A stretch of 64,000 bases of DNA from positions 558,001-622,000 of the forward strand of contig NZ_BCXJ01000003.1 in NCBI RefSeq assembly GCF_001598215.1. The letters are read 5' to 3'. Positions 45,290-54,528 of the stretch are shown piece by piece. Under the pieces are notes generated by a model that was given only the letters and a program-made list of their open reading frames with translations, was not told the origin of the DNA and did not search any database. Each line of letters starts with the position of its first letter. The stretch's first letter is position 1. The stretch is from Shouchella clausii. Lineage in GTDB: Bacteria; Bacillota; Bacilli; Bacillales; Bacillaceae_D. A program made the translations under genes and the position numbers.

Positions 45290-45305
45290 TTGAAATTCGT
45301 TTCAA
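45290..45305. promoter_or_regulatory. Palindrome TTGAAA-N4-TTTCAA before kdgT
   Basis: A perfect 6-bp-arm palindrome between the proposed promoter and the start codon of kdgT. It shares the GAAA/TTTC arms with the murQ palindrome, so the RpiR-type protein could bind both. Confidence 0.4.
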
Positions 45306-45332
45306 AATGAAACAGAAAGAAGGGATCTTCTG

Positions 45333-46319
45333 ATGAAGGTAAAACAAAGCATTGAAAAAATCCCCGGAGGCATGATGGTTGTCCCGTTGCTTCTTGGTGC
45401 ACTGATCAATACGGTTGCTCCTGACTTGCTAAGGATTGGCAACTTTACAGAAGCGCTCTTTGTAGATGGCGCGACTACCTTAATTGCTCTTTTCCTTTTA
45501 TGCGCAGGCTCGCAAATCAACATACGCAGTTTCGGTGTTTCGTTTGGAAAGGGCTTTACGCTCTTGATGGTTAAATGGGTTTTTGGCGGCCTTATTGGTG
45601 TGCTAATTTATGTACTTGCTGGTGGTCCTGAAGGCTTATTTCTTGGCCTAGCTCCTGTTGCCGTCCTTGCGGCAATGACTAATTCCAACGGCGGTCTGTA
45701 TGTCGCGCTTGCGGGGCAATATGGAAAAGGCGAAGACAAAGCGGCCTATTCTGTGCTTGCCATGAACGATGGCCCGCTCTTTACAATGCTGACGTTATCT
45801 ATTGTTGGCGCAATGGGCATCCAAAGCGGCTATTTCTCAATCACAGCTTTCGTCGGTGTACTCTTGCCGATTTTAATCGGGTTTATTTTAGGTAATATGG
45901 ATGAAGACATGCGCACATTCCTTGGAAAAGGCAGTGACATGCTCATTCCGGCATTCGCTTTCGCGCTTGGCATGAACATTAGCTTTACGTCTATTCTTGA
46001 AGGAGGCTTACCAGGTGTCGTGCTCGGCGTGCTCGTTGTCCTAGTAACCGGTATCTCTGGCTACTGGATATTTAAGTTGTTTAAATGGAATCCACTCGTC
46101 GGTGCAGCTGAAGGATCTACCGCCGGAAATGCAGTGGCAACACCAGCAGCCATTGCCGCGGCAAGCTCTGCTTTTGCATACAATGTTGAACTTGCGACTG
46201 TCCAAGTTGCAGCCAGTGTCGTGACTACAGCCATTTTGCTACCGATTTTTATCGGCTTTTTGGCTAAACGACTAGAGAAAAACGGCCAGCTTCCTGAAGA
46301 GGCGAGGCAACAAGCGTAA
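45333..46319 (+). CDS. KdgT family 2-keto-3-deoxygluconate-type permease
   Basis: A 328-residue membrane protein with about ten helices. It belongs to the KdgT family (IPGGMMVVPLLLGALINT, AVLAAMTNSNGGLYVAL, AEGSTAGNAVATPAAIAA). Such permeases take up keto-deoxy sugars or sugar acids. The two genes after it encode an acid-sugar kinase and dehydrogenase, so a four-carbon sugar acid (threonate or erythronate) is the likely cargo. GAAGGGATC precedes the ATG. Confidence 0.9.
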   Translation: MKVKQSIEKIPGGMMVVPLLLGALINTVAPDLLRIGNFTEALFVDGATTLIALFLLCAGSQINIRSFGVSFGKGFTLLMVKWVFGGLIGVLIYVLAGGPEGLFLGLAPVAVLAAMTNSNGGLYVALAGQYGKGEDKAAYSVLAMNDGPLFTMLTLSIVGAMGIQSGYFSITAFVGVLLPILIGFILGNMDEDMRTFLGKGSDMLIPAFAFALGMNISFTSILEGGLPGVVLGVLVVLVTGISGYWIFKLFKWNPLVGAAEGSTAGNAVATPAAIAAASSAFAYNVELATVQVAASVVTTAILLPIFIGFLAKRLEKNGQLPEEARQQA

Positions 46320-46335
46320 GGATAGGAGAGTCATC

Positions 46336-47637
46336 ATGAAAATTGCCATTATTGCTGATGACCTTACCGGAGCAAATGACAGCGGCGTCCAGCTTGCCAA
46401 AGCAGGCTTGGACACAGTTGTCTGGCTCAATGGAAAAGGTTCGTCAGAAAATCGCGCAGAAGCAGTCGTGGTCGATACGGATAGCCGTGCCCTTCCTCCT
46501 AAAGAAGCGAAAGCGGCTGTCCACGCAGCCATGTCTGCATTAGCGCCTTACCATCCAAATTTGATTTTTAAAAAAGTCGATTCGACATTGCGAGGCAATG
46601 TCGGGGCAGAACTTGAAGCCACTGCCGAAGCTTGGAAACCTGAATGCATTTTGTTGGCGCCTAGTTTCCCTGCCAATAACCGTACAGTCGAGGATGGGAT
46701 CCTTTACGTAAATGGCACGCCAATCGGAGAAACAGAGTTTGCCAGAAACGAAGCAGATCCTGTTTCTGACTCTGCCATTTCTGACCACATTGGCCACCAA
46801 TATCGCGGTACTATTGACCATATTCCAGAATCGTTATGGGCTGAAAAACCAGAAACAATTAGCGCTTGGCTTGATCGCAAAATCGCTAACGAACAAACTG
46901 TCTTTATTTGCGATGCTGTTTCAATGGAAACACTCGAACGAATTGCTGCTTTTTCGCAGCAGCAGCCGAAACGACTGCTTTTGGCTGGTTCTGCAGGCTT
47001 ATCGGATGCACTTGCGCAAACGATAGTATCGGGCACAAATACTCCATTTGCTGACCACCCCGTTAGCAGTGACCCCATCCTTTATCTCGTTGGCAGCATG
47101 AGCGAAGTAAGCAAGACACAAGTTGCCCATTTGCTCACGCACCCGCAAACAGAAGGGATTCGCCTCCATGCGGCAAAAGCAGCAAGCAATGACCGCCATA
47201 CACAAACAAAAGAGTTAGAGCGAGTAGTGGCCGCTGCAGAAAAGACATTAGCGATCGGCAAAATACCCGTCATTTTCTCTGGGACTGAGCGCAAGGAAGT
47301 CGCAGAAGTATACGACTACGCGAAAACAACTAGCACCGCAATCAGCGAATTGGCAAAACGAATTGCCGATACGATTGCAGCGATCGGCTCGAAACTAATG
47401 GAGGCTCGCCATTTCCAAGCGATTATTATGACTGGTGGCGATACCGCAAAAGCACTATGCCGTCGTCTTAACATTGAAGAATTGCGTTTGTTTGATGAAT
47501 TTGAACCGGGCATTCCTGTTGCCCAGTTTACTGGGAAACATCATCAGACATACGCCATTACGAAAGCAGGCGCCTTCGGCAACGAGCAAACTTTCTCGAA
47601 CCTGTACCACCACTTTACTAAGGAGGAAGGCAAATGA
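46336..47637 (+). CDS. DUF1537 four-carbon acid sugar kinase
   Basis: A 433-residue DUF1537 protein. IIADDLTGANDSG is the signature of the N-terminal domain, and KKVDSTLRGNVGAE follows. The C-terminal nucleotide-binding domain has MTGGDTAKALCRRL. These kinases phosphorylate D-threonate, D-erythronate or related acids. The partner PdxA2 overlaps it by 4 bases (ATGA), as expected for the threonate/erythronate pathway to dihydroxyacetone phosphate and CO2. The stereochemistry cannot be told from the sequence. Confidence 0.88.
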   Translation: MKIAIIADDLTGANDSGVQLAKAGLDTVVWLNGKGSSENRAEAVVVDTDSRALPPKEAKAAVHAAMSALAPYHPNLIFKKVDSTLRGNVGAELEATAEAWKPECILLAPSFPANNRTVEDGILYVNGTPIGETEFARNEADPVSDSAISDHIGHQYRGTIDHIPESLWAEKPETISAWLDRKIANEQTVFICDAVSMETLERIAAFSQQQPKRLLLAGSAGLSDALAQTIVSGTNTPFADHPVSSDPILYLVGSMSEVSKTQVAHLLTHPQTEGIRLHAAKAASNDRHTQTKELERVVAAAEKTLAIGKIPVIFSGTERKEVAEVYDYAKTTSTAISELAKRIADTIAAIGSKLMEARHFQAIIMTGGDTAKALCRRLNIEELRLFDEFEPGIPVAQFTGKHHQTYAITKAGAFGNEQTFSNLYHHFTKEEGK

Positions 47638-48626
47638 GACCAATCATTGGCATTACCATGGGGGACGCAGCCGGTGTAGGCCCCGAAATCATCGCAAAAG
47701 CATTGGCGGATGAATCAACTTTTAAAATGGGACGTCCTGTCGTGATCGGTGATGCAGCTATAATGGAACGGGCTGTCCACATAACCGAAACGGAATTGAA
47801 TGTTGTATCTGTATCAACAGTTGACGAATGTGTCTTTGAACCAGGAACGATTGAAGTCATTGACTTGCGCTTGTTAACGGAAGGCGTATCTTTCGGACAA
47901 GTTAGCGAGGCAGCAGGCAACGCCGCTTTCCGTTATGTTGAACGGGCAGTTGAGCTTGCTAAAGCGAAAAAAATTAATGCGATTTGCACAGCTCCATTAA
48001 ACAAAGAAGCGATGCAAAAAGCAGGGCATATGTATCCAGGCCATACGGAAATTTTAGCTGAACTGACTGGGACAGCTGACTTTTCGATGATGCTATCTGC
48101 TCCAAATTTAAAAGTGATCCATTTGACAACACACGTAGGCTTGCGCAAAGCAATTGATATGATCACTCCAGAACGGACATATAAAGTTATTTCTTTAGCG
48201 CATGAAACACTTGCTGCCGCCGGGAACAAACAGCCAAAGATTGCTGTATGTGGTATCAACCCACACGCTGGTGAGAACGGCCTGTTCGGAGAAGGCGAAG
48301 AGGAAGAAAAATTGGTTCCTGCGATTGAAAAGGCGAGGGAAGAAGGGATCGATGTAGAAGGACCATACCCAGCTGACACACTGTTTTTCCGTGCTGCTCG
48401 CGGCGACTTTGACATCGTTGTCGCTTGCTACCACGACCAAGGCCATGTGCCAATAAAAGTAATGGGCTTAGAAGCAGGCGTAAACATCACTGTTGGCCTA
48501 AAAGGCGGCATTGTCCGTACGTCTGTTGACCACGGCACCGCCTTTGACATCGCCGGCAAAAACATAGCCGATGAACGGAGCCTTCTCGCCGCTTATCGTG
48601 ACGCGGTTGAGCTTGCTCCTAAATAA
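47634..48626 (+). CDS. pdxA2: PdxA2-type 4-phospho-acid-sugar dehydrogenase
   Basis: A 330-residue PdxA-family NAD-dependent dehydrogenase. It opens with ITMGDAAGVGPEIIAKAL. Metal-binding His are in MYPGHTEIL, TTHVGLRKA and ACYHDQGHVPIK. PdxA itself acts in vitamin B6 synthesis, but location after a DUF1537 kinase marks the PdxA2 group that oxidises and decarboxylates 4-phospho-threonate or -erythronate. It is the last gene of the operon. Confidence 0.87.
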   Translation: MRPIIGITMGDAAGVGPEIIAKALADESTFKMGRPVVIGDAAIMERAVHITETELNVVSVSTVDECVFEPGTIEVIDLRLLTEGVSFGQVSEAAGNAAFRYVERAVELAKAKKINAICTAPLNKEAMQKAGHMYPGHTEILAELTGTADFSMMLSAPNLKVIHLTTHVGLRKAIDMITPERTYKVISLAHETLAAAGNKQPKIAVCGINPHAGENGLFGEGEEEEKLVPAIEKAREEGIDVEGPYPADTLFFRAARGDFDIVVACYHDQGHVPIKVMGLEAGVNITVGLKGGIVRTSVDHGTAFDIAGKNIADERSLLAAYRDAVELAPK

Positions 48627-48654
48627 AAAAGCTAGGCTTCACGTCGTTCTGTAT

Positions 48655-48696
48655 AAAAAAGAGCTTTAGGCTTTGATTTGGCCTAAGGCTCTTTTT
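48655..48696. terminator. Bidirectional terminator between pdxA2 and the RpiR gene
   Basis: GAGCTTTAGGC (48661-48671) pairs with GCCTAAGGCTC (48681-48691), with A and T runs on the two sides. It serves the convergent genes. Confidence 0.8.
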
Positions 48697-48699
48697 AGC

Positions 48700-49548
48700 T
48701 TAGCGGCGCAAGCGCAATGCTTCGTCGCGGGCTTTTAAAAACGCGGTAATGGTGTCTTCGTCTTTTTCATGGAATACACTTAAATAAAGCGTATCAATAA
48801 TGTTCAACTGCGTCATTCGCGAGGCGATCGTGCCGATGCGGAAGTCTTCCTCCACATTTGGCGTACAAAGGGTAATATCTGCCAGCCTATATAATGGCGA
48901 ACGGTCCATTTTCGTAATCGCCACAACGGTGACGCCTTGCTTTTTCGCAAAGGAGGCCAATTCCACTACATCCTGCGTTTTTCCCGACAAGCTGATTGCC
49001 ACAAATATATCGCCTTTTTCCATATAAGGAATGAGCGAAAGATTGTAATGGAAATCTTGAGAAGAAGATGCCTGATAGCCGATGCGCGTGAATTTATAGC
49101 TGCCGTCGAACGCAGCAGCGGCAGAGCCGCCGACTCCATAAAAGACGATGCGCTTCGCTGTCATCAGTGCAGCAACAGCGGCTTCAAGTTGCTTTCGGTC
49201 TATCGATGATAGCGACAATTCGATCGCACTTTTATTCGTAAACGTCACTCTGCGGAACAAATCATAAGGCGCGTCTTTTTCTTGCAACGATGAAAAGTCG
49301 GTCAACCTTTCTTTTGAAGCCGTTACATCTTTCATCAGTTCCATTTTAAACAACCGGAAACTGTTAATTCCGATTTTCTTGCAAAAGCGGATGACACTTG
49401 CCTCACTGACTCCAGCGCGAGCGGACAGCTCTTTCGTCGTCATGCTTGGGATTTGGCTTGGACTGTCCAATATCGTTTGCCCAATTCGGGCCTCTGCCTC
49501 TGATAGGCTTTCCAGTTCTTTTTCGATTTGCGCGAGCAACGAACTCAC
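48700..49548 (-). CDS. RpiR family transcriptional regulator, MurR-like
   Basis: A 282-residue protein with an N-terminal HTH_6 domain (MTTKELSARAGVSEASVIRF) and a C-terminal SIS domain (VFYGVGGSAAAAFDGSYKF, AISLSGKTQDVVELA) that senses a sugar phosphate. RpiR proteins of this kind (MurR) control MurNAc genes. murQPG and two GAAA/TTTC palindromes are within 8 kb. It starts at GTG after GAAGGTG. Confidence 0.85.
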   Translation of the reverse strand: MSSLLAQIEKELESLSEAEARIGQTILDSPSQIPSMTTKELSARAGVSEASVIRFCKKIGINSFRLFKMELMKDVTASKERLTDFSSLQEKDAPYDLFRRVTFTNKSAIELSLSSIDRKQLEAAVAALMTAKRIVFYGVGGSAAAAFDGSYKFTRIGYQASSSQDFHYNLSLIPYMEKGDIFVAISLSGKTQDVVELASFAKKQGVTVVAITKMDRSPLYRLADITLCTPNVEEDFRIGTIASRMTQLNIIDTLYLSVFHEKDEDTITAFLKARDEALRLRR

Positions 49549-49583
49549 TTTGGACGCACACCTTCCTACATGTCTTTCGTTTC

Positions 49584-49611
49584 ATTATACCTGCTTTGGC
49601 GGCAATTACAA
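49584..49611 (-). promoter_or_regulatory. SigA promoter of the RpiR gene
   Basis: On the minus strand TTGTAA (49606-49611) and TATAAT (49584-49589) have a 16-base spacer. It is 36 bases before the GTG start. Confidence 0.6.
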
Positions 49612-49670
49612 ATTGGGAAATGGCTTTTGTTACGCCTTAATCGAACGCAATAGGCGTGCGCTCGCTTTCC

Positions 49671-51413
49671 TTAATTGAACTGAAGCTGCTGACTTACCAG
49701 TTCCTTATAAAGTGGGTGTGTATCCAGCAATTCAGCGTGTGTGCCTGCACCCGTTACGTTTCCTTCCTCTAGTACAATCAATTGATCGGCATGCCTAACG
49801 GTCGCTAATCGATGGGCAATCACAAGTGTCGTCCGTCCCTCCATCAGCACTTCAAGGGCGTCCTGTACGAGTTTTTCCGACGAACTGTCCAAGTGTGCTG
49901 TTGCTTCGTCAAGAAGCAAGATTTCAGGATCGCGAATCATCGCCCGGGCGATCGCGAGGCGTTGCCGTTGTCCTCCTGATAAACGGACGCCTCGCTCTCC
50001 TACTTCCGTATCGTATTTGTCTGGAAGGGAGGCAATGAACGACTCTAAATTTGCATGCCTAACCGCTGCCGTGATTTTCTCTTCAGGGACATCTGTAAGC
50101 CCATAAACCAAATTAGAGCGGATCGTGCCTGCCATGATCGGCGAGTCTTGGGAAACATAGGCAATCTTTTGCCGCCACTCATGCAAAGGTAGGCGATGGA
50201 TGGAATGACCCTTATATTGAATCGTACCGTCGTCTGGCACATAAAAACGTTCAATCAATGAGAACAATGTCGTCTTCCCTGCTCCACTTGGCCCAACAAA
50301 AGCGGTCACCTTGCCGATAGGAGCATCAAAATGCACCTCTTTTAAAATCGGCTTGTCAGCAGTGTAGCCAAAGGAAACTTCTTGGAAACTGAGTGTGCCT
50401 GCAGGCGCAACTGCTCCATCTACGTTTTCAGCATTCTTTTCCGGCTCAGCTCGCAATATCGTCTCAAGGCGTTCACTTGCGCCGAGCGCCTTTTGAAATT
50501 GAGTGAAAAAGCTGGCCATTTGTGTAAATGGCATTGCAATTTGAAATAAGTAAAAAATGATGGCGACAAGCGCTCCCGCCGACAGCGTCCCCGCCGAAAC
50601 CCTCATGCCTCCGTAGCCAAAGATAACAACGAGCATAATGAGCATGGCGCTCATCATCAATGGTTGAATCACAGCCATAATTTTCCCTTCACGCATCCCA
50701 AAGCGAAACAGTTTTGCCATACGGGAGAGGCCGACTTTCTTTTCGACTCCTTCAGCAAGGGACGCCTTGACTAGGCGGATATCTGATAGAACGCGGCCTA
50801 AATCACCTTGAAAAGAGGCCGTTTCATCTTGTAAAGATTTAGACACTTTATACATACTGCGGCCTAAAGGAATCATGACGAGAAGCGAAGCCGGAACAAC
50901 AGTCAGCATCATTAGCGTCATTTTCCAGTCAATTGCCAGAAGCAAGACGATCGAGCCAATAATCGAAACAATGCCCGAGAAAAACGGGATTAACTGCATC
51001 GTCAGAAAATCTTTTATGACAAGCGTATCATTGGTCATCCGGCTCATCAATTCTCCAGACGAGTGTCTGTCAAAAAAAGGGACAGGCAAATGGAGCATCC
51101 GTTGCCAAGCTTCTTTTCTTAGTGCGAACACAACTTTTTGACCAATGTACATCATCGTATAAAGGGCAAAGCCGGACATCACAAGTTGTGCTAAAAACAC
51201 AGACGCAAGCAAAAACACCGTTTGGCCGTTTAAACCGACTGCATTCATTTCGTCCACGAAATTCATTGTTAATAGCGGGACAATGAGCGACAGGCTGGTT
51301 TCACCAATGACGAGAACCACTGCAAGAACGAGCCATGCCACCTTCGGCAAAAAAGGTTTGATCATGGACCAAAAGCGTCTAGCTCCCAATGAGCCGGCAA
51401 GTTCATGTTCCAT
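49671..51413 (-). CDS. BmrA-like multidrug ABC exporter
   Basis: A 580-residue half-transporter with an N-terminal six-helix exporter domain and a C-terminal ATPase. The ATPase has Walker A GPSGAGKTT, Q-loop VSQDSPIMAGTIRSN, signature LSGGQRQRLAIARAM, Walker B ILLLDEATAHLD and switch IAHRLATVRHAD. The length matches the BmrA type. It overlaps the MerR gene end by 11 bases, so the two are coupled. Drug substrates are unknown. ATG 51413 is chosen because of GGTGAAG upstream. Confidence 0.9.
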   Translation of the reverse strand: MEHELAGSLGARRFWSMIKPFLPKVAWLVLAVVLVIGETSLSLIVPLLTMNFVDEMNAVGLNGQTVFLLASVFLAQLVMSGFALYTMMYIGQKVVFALRKEAWQRMLHLPVPFFDRHSSGELMSRMTNDTLVIKDFLTMQLIPFFSGIVSIIGSIVLLLAIDWKMTLMMLTVVPASLLVMIPLGRSMYKVSKSLQDETASFQGDLGRVLSDIRLVKASLAEGVEKKVGLSRMAKLFRFGMREGKIMAVIQPLMMSAMLIMLVVIFGYGGMRVSAGTLSAGALVAIIFYLFQIAMPFTQMASFFTQFQKALGASERLETILRAEPEKNAENVDGAVAPAGTLSFQEVSFGYTADKPILKEVHFDAPIGKVTAFVGPSGAGKTTLFSLIERFYVPDDGTIQYKGHSIHRLPLHEWRQKIAYVSQDSPIMAGTIRSNLVYGLTDVPEEKITAAVRHANLESFIASLPDKYDTEVGERGVRLSGGQRQRLAIARAMIRDPEILLLDEATAHLDSSSEKLVQDALEVLMEGRTTLVIAHRLATVRHADQLIVLEEGNVTGAGTHAELLDTHPLYKELVSQQLQFN

Positions 51414-52176
51414 CTTCTTCACCACTTCCATTTCTAAAATAAATTTCCATTGCTTTATCCGTATATTTTTGTAATCTTTCAGGGAGATGGATGAAAAACA
51501 GACTCTCATGTTCTACGAAAAACGTTTCAACATCGCCAAGCTCATCAATCACATTCGGAACCGATTTCATCGGAAAACTAGAAAATAGCTCTTTTACATA
51601 GCCTTGGACTTCTTCAGCTCCTGGATCCATGCCATTATGAAGCGCGTTTTTCATCCGTTTGTAAAAATAAGCACCTTGTTTGTCTATTTCCAGTTGTACT
51701 TCAGGATCATCATCATAAGCAAACAATTCACTCAATGAACTTTCAGGAAAATGGGCGATTAACGCGTCTTTTTGCCGTTTCTCCAAGCGGAAAGCATCAA
51801 TGAGCACAAACAGCAAATCATCGAGATCCTCTTCCTCGATCCCTTCTAAATCATATAAAGCCTCTGCACGCCGAATTGTCGCCAACACCTCTTCTATTTC
51901 CCATTTCTTTTGCTCAAGCATCTTTTTCTGAGCGGCTAGCATTTCCCGTGCACTCCAAGTAGAGGTATGAAGCTGTTCTTTCATGTCAGCAAGCGAGAAA
52001 CCAAGATGCTTGAAAACTTGAATTTGCTGATACCGTTCCCATTCTTTACGCGTGTACAGTTTGTGCCCACTTTTATTTTGCCGTTCAGGCGTCAACAAAC
52101 CAATTTGGTCGTAATAACGCAATGTCCGTACAGTGGTGCCGACTTTTTTGGCAAACATGCTAATCGTCATTTCCAT
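51403..52176 (-). CDS. MerR family regulator with long effector domain
   Basis: A 257-residue protein. The MerR HTH is at residues 1-70 (FAKKVGTTVRTLRYYDQIGL), then a coiled dimerisation helix and an acidic C-terminal domain of about 150 residues of the TipAS type. It precedes and overlaps the drug exporter gene, which suggests drug-responsive activation of both genes. GGGGGAAATAGG precedes the ATG. Confidence 0.88.
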   Translation of the reverse strand: MEMTISMFAKKVGTTVRTLRYYDQIGLLTPERQNKSGHKLYTRKEWERYQQIQVFKHLGFSLADMKEQLHTSTWSAREMLAAQKKMLEQKKWEIEEVLATIRRAEALYDLEGIEEEDLDDLLFVLIDAFRLEKRQKDALIAHFPESSLSELFAYDDDPEVQLEIDKQGAYFYKRMKNALHNGMDPGAEEVQGYVKELFSSFPMKSVPNVIDELGDVETFFVEHESLFFIHLPERLQKYTDKAMEIYFRNGSGEEDGT

Positions 52177-52379
52177 CCTATTTCCCCCCTTTTCTCTATC
52201 GTAACCTGTAACGTAACGTCACACGCAAGCAACTCATCCCAATGAACAAAATCATTGCTGTTATTTACGACACAAAACTGTTACGGGATTCACTGCATAT
52301 AAGACAACATCGATGTTATCCGACAACGAAAAAAGAACCATCATGCTGCGCTTCATGATGATTCTTCGTCCAAACAACG

Positions 52380-53354
52380 TTATGACCTTTGTTTCGTTGA
52401 CTTTCTCCGCACCAATTCAGGGGTTAGTTCCCGACCAGTGGCTGCTTGCTCGCCTTCTATTAAGGCCAACAACGTTTCGACCAACTCTTGTGCGAGCTTG
52501 TCAATCGGAACGCCTACTGCTGTCAATGGCACATCAGCTTCAGCTAGCTGCGGAATATTGTCATAGGAGATGAGCGACAAATCATTTGGAACTTGAATGC
52601 CGTTCCGCCTTAACGCGCGTAACGTGCCGATCGAAATGTCGTAGCTGGAACAAATCATCGCTGTGGGAAGTGTTGATTCTGTCAACAACCGTTCAATCGC
52701 GCCATCAGCGTCACAAGCGTCAAGCCCGCCAGTATCAATAAGCTGCGACTTAAGCCCCCACTTTTTCATGGCAGCTTCATATCCCGTCTGTTTCGCTTGC
52801 TGGCGCCTTCCCGTCCCATTTATAACACCAGCATAAGCAATCGATTGGTGACCGATTTCTACAAACTCTTTTACAGCCAACTCCATTGCCAACTCATGCT
52901 GAACGCCCACTGTCGGAAACTGTTCAATATCCGGCACCCCGTAAGAGAGCAAGGGGATCCCTATGTTATTTGGGAGTTTGTCCTGTGGAATTTCTTCTTC
53001 AAATAACAAGATGCCATCGATTCGCATTCTTGAAAATAGCTCCACTGCCTCAAGGGCATGATTAATGGATAAAATCATTGTCCGCCCGCTGTTTGTTATA
53101 TGTTGATTTACTTGTGTAACCAATGCCGACAGAGCAACACGCTCAATTGTCGGCCACACCAAACCAATCGTATTCGTACGCCTCGTCACTAAATGCTTGG
53201 CCGAAAAATTGGGCGTGTAGCCTAGTTGATTTGCCTTTTCCACGATCATGCGCTTCGTTTCCGGCTTAACAAGGGGGCTGTCATTTAATGCTTTAGAAAC
53301 CGTCGAATAACTAACATTAGCTGCTTTCGCAATATCCTTAATCGTAACCGTCAT
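52380..53354 (-). CDS. LacI family repressor of the TRAP-GH31 operon
   Basis: A 324-residue LacI regulator. HTH TIKDIAKAANVSYSTVSKAL, hinge KHLVTRRTNTIG, then the effector domain (SINHALEAVELF, ISYDNIPQLAEADVPLTAV). It is divergent from the TRAP-GH31 operon, and two perfect 16-bp palindromes with central ACGT lie in between. The inducer is probably the imported acid sugar or its product. Confidence 0.92.
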   Translation of the reverse strand: MTVTIKDIAKAANVSYSTVSKALNDSPLVKPETKRMIVEKANQLGYTPNFSAKHLVTRRTNTIGLVWPTIERVALSALVTQVNQHITNSGRTMILSINHALEAVELFSRMRIDGILLFEEEIPQDKLPNNIGIPLLSYGVPDIEQFPTVGVQHELAMELAVKEFVEIGHQSIAYAGVINGTGRRQQAKQTGYEAAMKKWGLKSQLIDTGGLDACDADGAIERLLTESTLPTAMICSSYDISIGTLRALRRNGIQVPNDLSLISYDNIPQLAEADVPLTAVGVPIDKLAQELVETLLALIEGEQAATGRELTPELVRRKSTKQRS

Positions 53355-53427
53355 ACTTTCTCTCCTTTAGGCAGCGATTCGATCTAAAAAGTACTTGCTA
53401 AAACTAGTCTAATCGATATATGATGAA

Positions 53428-53443
53428 ATAACAACGTTGTTAT
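53428..53443. promoter_or_regulatory. LacI operator 1 of the TRAP-GH31 operon
   Basis: ATAACAACGTTGTTAT, a perfect palindrome. Its right end touches a TTGACA box (53443-53448), so binding would block both the divergent regulator gene and the operon promoter. Confidence 0.8.
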
Positions 53444-53478
53444 TGACATGAATGACAGCGGTTTCTTTTTATTTGAGA

Positions 53479-53494
53479 ATAACAACGTTGTTAT
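53479..53494. promoter_or_regulatory. LacI operator 2 of the TRAP-GH31 operon
   Basis: The same 16 bases, ATAACAACGTTGTTAT, 51 bases from operator 1 centre to centre (about five helical turns). It lies just before AAGGAGG of the dctP-like gene. The phasing allows looping by one tetramer or two dimers. Confidence 0.8.
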
Positions 53495-53514
53495 AAACTC
53501 AAGGAGGATATTCC

Positions 53515-54528
53515 ATGCGTCGCACAGCTCTATTTTTTGGAAGCGTTTTTATTGGTCTTACTGTTGCGTGCGCTACACCAGCTAGCTTGTCAACAGAGAC
53601 AACGACATTGCGCCTTGCACACAATATGAACGAAAACCATCCAATTCATCAGTCTTTGCTCCATTTTGCCGAATTGGCTGAAGAAAAAAGCGAGGGCGCT
53701 CTTACATTTGAAATTTTTCCAAACGGCCAACTTGGTTCTGAGCGGGAAGCGATTGAATTAACGCAAACAGGTGCAGTAGATGCGACAAAGGTAAGCGCTA
53801 CCGCATTAGAAAGTTTCTCTCCTGTTTACGCCTTATTTAGCATCCCTTATTTATTTGATGGGGCCGAACATTATTACACTGTCATGGAAAGCGATATCGC
53901 AACGGATATCTATGATTCGACTGCTGACAATGGCTTTTTCGGTTTAACCTACTACGATTCAGGCATTCGTAATATGTATACGATCGGCACACCTGTGTTA
54001 GCGCCTGAGGACCTAAGAGGTTTAAAAATTCGCGTACAGCCGAGCGAAACGGCGATTGAAATGACGCGCTTGATGGGCGGCGCCCCTACCCCAATGGCAT
54101 TTGGCGAAGTATATACTGCCCTTCAGCAAGGAGTCATAGACGGTACTGAAAATAATGAAACCGCTTTAACTTCGAACAACCACGGTGAAGTAGCAAAAGA
54201 GTATTCTTACACAGAGCACGCGATTGTGCCCGATTTGCTTATCTTTAACCAAAGCCGCTGGGAAAGTTTTAGCGCAGAAGAACAAAGGATCTTAAAAGAA
54301 GCTGCACTTGAGTCAAGTGCGTTTCACAAGGAGTTATGGGCCGCCGAAACTGCAGAAGCGATTGCCCACGCAGAAGAGATGGGCGTCACATTCCATAAAG
54401 ATGTCGATAAAGCGGCATTCCGTGAAAGTGTGGAACCTATGCATCAACAAGTAAAACAAGACCCAGATTTAGCACCATTTTATGAGCGTATTCAAGAAAC
54501 GCGTAAGGAGGGGCACACAAATGATTGA
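53515..54528 (+). CDS. dctP: TRAP transporter substrate-binding lipoprotein
   Basis: A 337-residue DctP-family protein that delivers an organic acid to the membrane part. The lipobox is LTVAC (Cys19). The family signature is present in SIPYLFDG, RGLKIRVQPSETAIEMTRLM (ligand arginine) and GVIDGTENN. AAGGAGG precedes the ATG. It overlaps the next gene by 8 bases. TRAP transporters usually carry carboxylates or sugar acids. Confidence 0.92.
   Translation: MRRTALFFGSVFIGLTVACATPASLSTETTTLRLAHNMNENHPIHQSLLHFAELAEEKSEGALTFEIFPNGQLGSEREAIELTQTGAVDATKVSATALESFSPVYALFSIPYLFDGAEHYYTVMESDIATDIYDSTADNGFFGLTYYDSGIRNMYTIGTPVLAPEDLRGLKIRVQPSETAIEMTRLMGGAPTPMAFGEVYTALQQGVIDGTENNETALTSNNHGEVAKEYSYTEHAIVPDLLIFNQSRWESFSAEEQRILKEAALESSAFHKELWAAETAEAIAHAEEMGVTFHKDVDKAAFRESVEPMHQQVKQDPDLAPFYERIQETRKEGHTND

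Noticed and set aside
45194-45332. Sigma-54 promoter before kdgT
   Set aside because: The PrpR-type regulator suggested one, but no GG-N10-GC element is present and the regulator lacks the GAFTGA loop.
47634-48626. PdxA of vitamin B6 synthesis
   Set aside because: Its operon partners are a DUF1537 kinase and a KdgT permease, which mark the catabolic PdxA2 type.
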